Shown here in pieces: positions 61,182-64,000 of a stretch of DNA of 64,000 bases; the stretch's first letter is position 1, and every line of letters starts with the position of its first letter. The notes beneath the pieces are model-generated. The model saw only the letters and a program-made list of their open reading frames with translations. It had not been told where the DNA came from and ran no database searches. Origin of the DNA: Cocos nucifera (Eukaryota > Streptophyta > Magnoliopsida > Arecales > Arecaceae); NCBI GenBank assembly GCA_006176705.1, contig QRFJ01002116.1, positions 62,001-126,000 of the forward strand, in the 5' to 3' direction. The position numbers and the translations under genes were made by a program.

Positions 61182-61752
61182 ATATCTGTGTCCAATCCAC
61201 TAACCCGTATCCTGGACACCCAAAAACTGACCAGATCCAACTACAAGGATTGGCTTCAGAACTTTAAAATTAAGTTGGATTCTGAGAAGTTGACTGATGG
61301 TTGGAACAGGATCCTCCCACCTTACTAGCCCATCAATCTGCTGATCAGAGAGCATCTCTAGAGAAGTGGATGGATGAAGATAACAAAGCCAAGGTATTAC
61401 ATGTTGGGCTCGATGTCTTATGAGCTCCAATGCCAATATGAAGACATTAAGACTAGCCACCAAATGTTGGCTCACCTGTAAGAGCTGTTTAGTGAATAGA
61501 GTCGCATAGCCAAATATCAAGTCACTAAGAGACTATTTAAGGTTCAAATGCATGATGGGCAGTCCATCCAAGATCATTGTCTAATGATGATCAAGGACTT
61601 AGAAGAGCTTGAGAAGCTTAATGTTAAGTTAGATCATGATCTATAATTTATATAATTCTGTAGTCCTTGACTAATGCATATGGGCAATTCATCATAAACT
61701 ACCATATGCATAAACTTCAAAATATCTTGGCTGAACTTATGAACATGCTGGT
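61182..61752 (+). pseudogene. gag: Family-B copia gag, truncated by an LTR
   Basis: The expected start ATG is ATA at 61182. Gag blocks follow: SNYKDWLQNFKIKLDSEKL, then in a second frame a KWMDEDNKA block, then in a third YELQCQYEDIKTSHQMLAHL, YQVTKRLFKVQMHDGQSIQDH and DLEELEKLNVKLDHDL. The last part breaks off at 61752, where an LTR starts with no polypurine tract before it. Gag would normally continue to a zinc knuckle. Confidence 0.82.
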
Positions 61753-64000
61753 TGTTAGATATATGTGCCCTAGAAGCCAGAATTAGCTGACACTTGTAAT
61801 ACACTTCTAAGGGCAAAATTATAATTTTGACTATAATCAATAAAATGGATGATTTCTATCACATATGTGTATTTAGTGTCTGTGATATATCCTTTGAGTT
61901 AATGGTAATGATAATTCATATTTTCAAGAGTTGAAAATTTAAGATATGAATAATCATTATTAACTCATAAAATGCTCCCAACCATAGGATCATCACGAGG
62001 ATGGTGATTGATCTGGAAGATTGGTGTACAATCGCTTTTCTTTAGTAGATGAGTCTTGAGTCTATGGTGTGGAGATACCGGAGCGAGAGTATAGGTACTC
62101 GTTAGAGAACGAGGGCACTGAGCGTGACCACCTCGAGTAGTCATTAGGAAGTCTACCTTCTCGTCAATGACTGACTCGATGCTGCAGTAGTGTGTCTGGT
62201 TCTTTGACCTGAGATGCATCGGTAGTTCACCTTGAGGGTGTTATAGTTTGACTACACACATTACTCGGTCTCCTAGCCATATGGAATCCTGAGGTGTATG
62301 TTGGCTATAGCATGTTCATTGTAGGAACTGGATTGCATCAAGATGGAATCTATCTACCTCGGTGGTAGAGGAGCAGCCCTATGATGATCATGAGAATCAA
62401 GTCTAGAAGTCCATGGCCATGGCAGAGTGAAATAATAGAAAGAGTTTCTATTTAGATTTTCACATTCGGACTTGAATCGAATGATTACATCATATGACAG
62501 AAACTAGGGTTTGACGAGTTCACCTTAACCCTAATCTGATCGGGGCTCAAGATAGAAGAACTTAATCACACAGGTAGCTGCACCAAGAGGTTCGCATTCA
62601 GCTCTGATGGGTTGCCACCATATACTGCTAGGTGTCACTGGTGGATTTTGGGAGCAATTAGAATGATTTAGATGATCGATCATTCTAGCTGTTCGAATCA
62701 GAAGAGTTCTGATCCATCGAAAGGAGTTTCGATGATGTCGATGATAGAGATCATGACATATCCCATTACCATACAGAACTGAACCTAACTGGGTCACACA
62801 AACAAGGGTTTGAATCTGGTGATCATCAATTGAACTGATCTAGTTCAATTGATCTGAATGAGATTCAATTAGGTTCAAGGAAATCGTGCTAGCACTCGAT
62901 TGAACCTAACGTTCTTCTTTTACTATCATAAATAAGTTGTCCTGACTGAGCCAAAGGAAGTTTGTGCTCAATCAGAGGCCTTCATATGGTCTGACTGGAG
63001 GTTGTCCAGATTAGAAAAGGGTTGTCTCTTATTTTGTAAGACAATACCTGCCATTTTTTGGTCACCTGCCATTTCTTCGTTCCTTTGACTTTGGTCAAAA
63101 GTTGACCTTTGACTGGTCAAATGTTGACCATTGACACTTTGACTTTCTATCCACATGTCATGCACCTATTGGAGAGCTGGTGGGGGGCTTGTCCCCCTGC
63201 CAGAACCTGGCAAGGAAGGAGGGCGCACGCCACCCTTGGCGTGTGCCCAAGTTGGAGGCGCCAGGAGTCCCTGTTGGACAAGGGACTCCATCTCCTTTTT
63301 GGATTCCAATTAGAGTTCTCCTAAGAACCAAGTTTGACTGGTCTTAGATGCCATCTAAGGAGGAATCCAAGGGACTCTATTTCCACCAATCAGATTTAGA
63401 TCTGATTTCACAAAGGGTTGTGATTGGTTGGGAAGAAGAGGAGTTGGATCACGCATAGTCTATAAATAAGACCCTGCGCCCAACTCAAAGAGCAATTGAA
63501 AATTCCCACATGCCCCAAGGCTGCCTCTCCCTCTCCTCCATGCCAAGTCCACCTTCTCCCTCTCCTCTCCATGCCCAAAGGAGTTTGGGATCTTAGTTGG
63601 TGCAATCCAGATGAGAGAAAGACGACAGAAAGCTAGAAGGCTGCGCTGCTGCAAAGGACAACTGCTGATCTTCGAAAGGTATTTTGAAGATCCTCCAAAT
63701 TAGATCTAGATCTGATTTTTGGAGACATGATACAAAAGAAGAGTATCTCTAGATCCAACTTGAGTGGATACTAGTAGAGGCCAGGCACTTGCATTGCTAG
63801 ATCCAAAACCTTCCGCTGCTTACAGGATCATCAACGGGTAATAGGATTACCCTAATTAAGATAAATTAAATTTGATTTAATTTATCTAAATTTTTTTTAA
63901 TTATTAAAATAATAAAGATTAGATCTAAAACATCTCAAATATAATCTAGATCAAAAATAAAAATTTTTGAAATATATATCTTGATCCGATCAGATCTGAA
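61753..64000 (+). repeat. Family-B LTR copy 5, runs off the window
   Basis: It starts TGTTAGATATATGTG and reaches the window end about 30 bases short of the expected LTR end. It is much closer to copies 1 and 3 than to copy 4 only 5 kb away, so it is probably a separate, younger insertion into gag. W-box cluster at 63081-63146; TATA at about 63459-63470. Confidence 0.85.
63081..63146. promoter_or_regulatory. W-box cluster in family-B LTR copy 5
   Basis: Eight TTGAC/GTCAA cores lie in 66 bases, including GGTCAAAAGTTGACC, a W-box inverted pair. This is about 315 bases upstream of the TATA box, in the same orientation. Confidence 0.62.

Overview
The window is plant nuclear DNA, most likely from a repeat-rich flowering plant. 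A monocot is plausible, but nothing here fixes the species. Almost all of it is Ty1/copia LTR retrotransposons and their wreckage. Every gag/pol reading frame is broken by stops or frameshifts, and I found no cellular protein gene, tRNA, rRNA or CRISPR array. A 25-base run of N at 14343-14367 marks a scaffold gap. Elements were placed by matching long terminal repeats (LTRs), primer-binding sites (PBS, variants of TGGTATCAGAGC), polypurine tracts (PPT) and target-site duplications (TSD). All similarity statements are by eye.

Layout. (1) 1-8762: a plus-strand Sirevirus-type copia element whose 5' LTR is cut by the window edge. (2) 8763-14786: a second plus-strand copia element (G): the end of a family-A2 LTR, PBS, 1.9 kb leader, gag and pol. 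It is scrambled with a minus-strand family-B LTR plus leader (13594-17700) around the gap. (3) 17701-42694: one older copia element (H, 3' LTR of family B) whose pol has been split by three first-level insertions. These are solo LTR A1 (17831-20701), element E (20740-26586, containing element I), and an abnormal inverted-LTR element A-inv (27967-40180, whose LTR contains elements D and F). The H pol codons resume across each insertion once the TSD copy is removed. (4) 42695-47604: a minus-strand A2-type element (gag, leader, PBS, LTR). (5) 47605-56991: AT-rich DNA, a strongly G-skewed block, and a foldback element made of short hairpin units, split by two solo LTRs with perfect TSDs. (6) 56992-64000: a plus-strand family-B element with truncated gag, followed by a younger family-B LTR running off the window.

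No operons or cooperating cellular genes exist here. The interesting biology is in element architecture and in conserved cis signals: W-box arrays, palindrome clusters upstream of TATA boxes, and dyads in LTRs and leaders that change on both arms.

The best candidates for something undescribed are the inverted-LTR element with a perfect TSD, the dyad triplets in LTR A, the paired hairpins after the PBS in the A/A2 leader, and the hairpin-unit foldback element.
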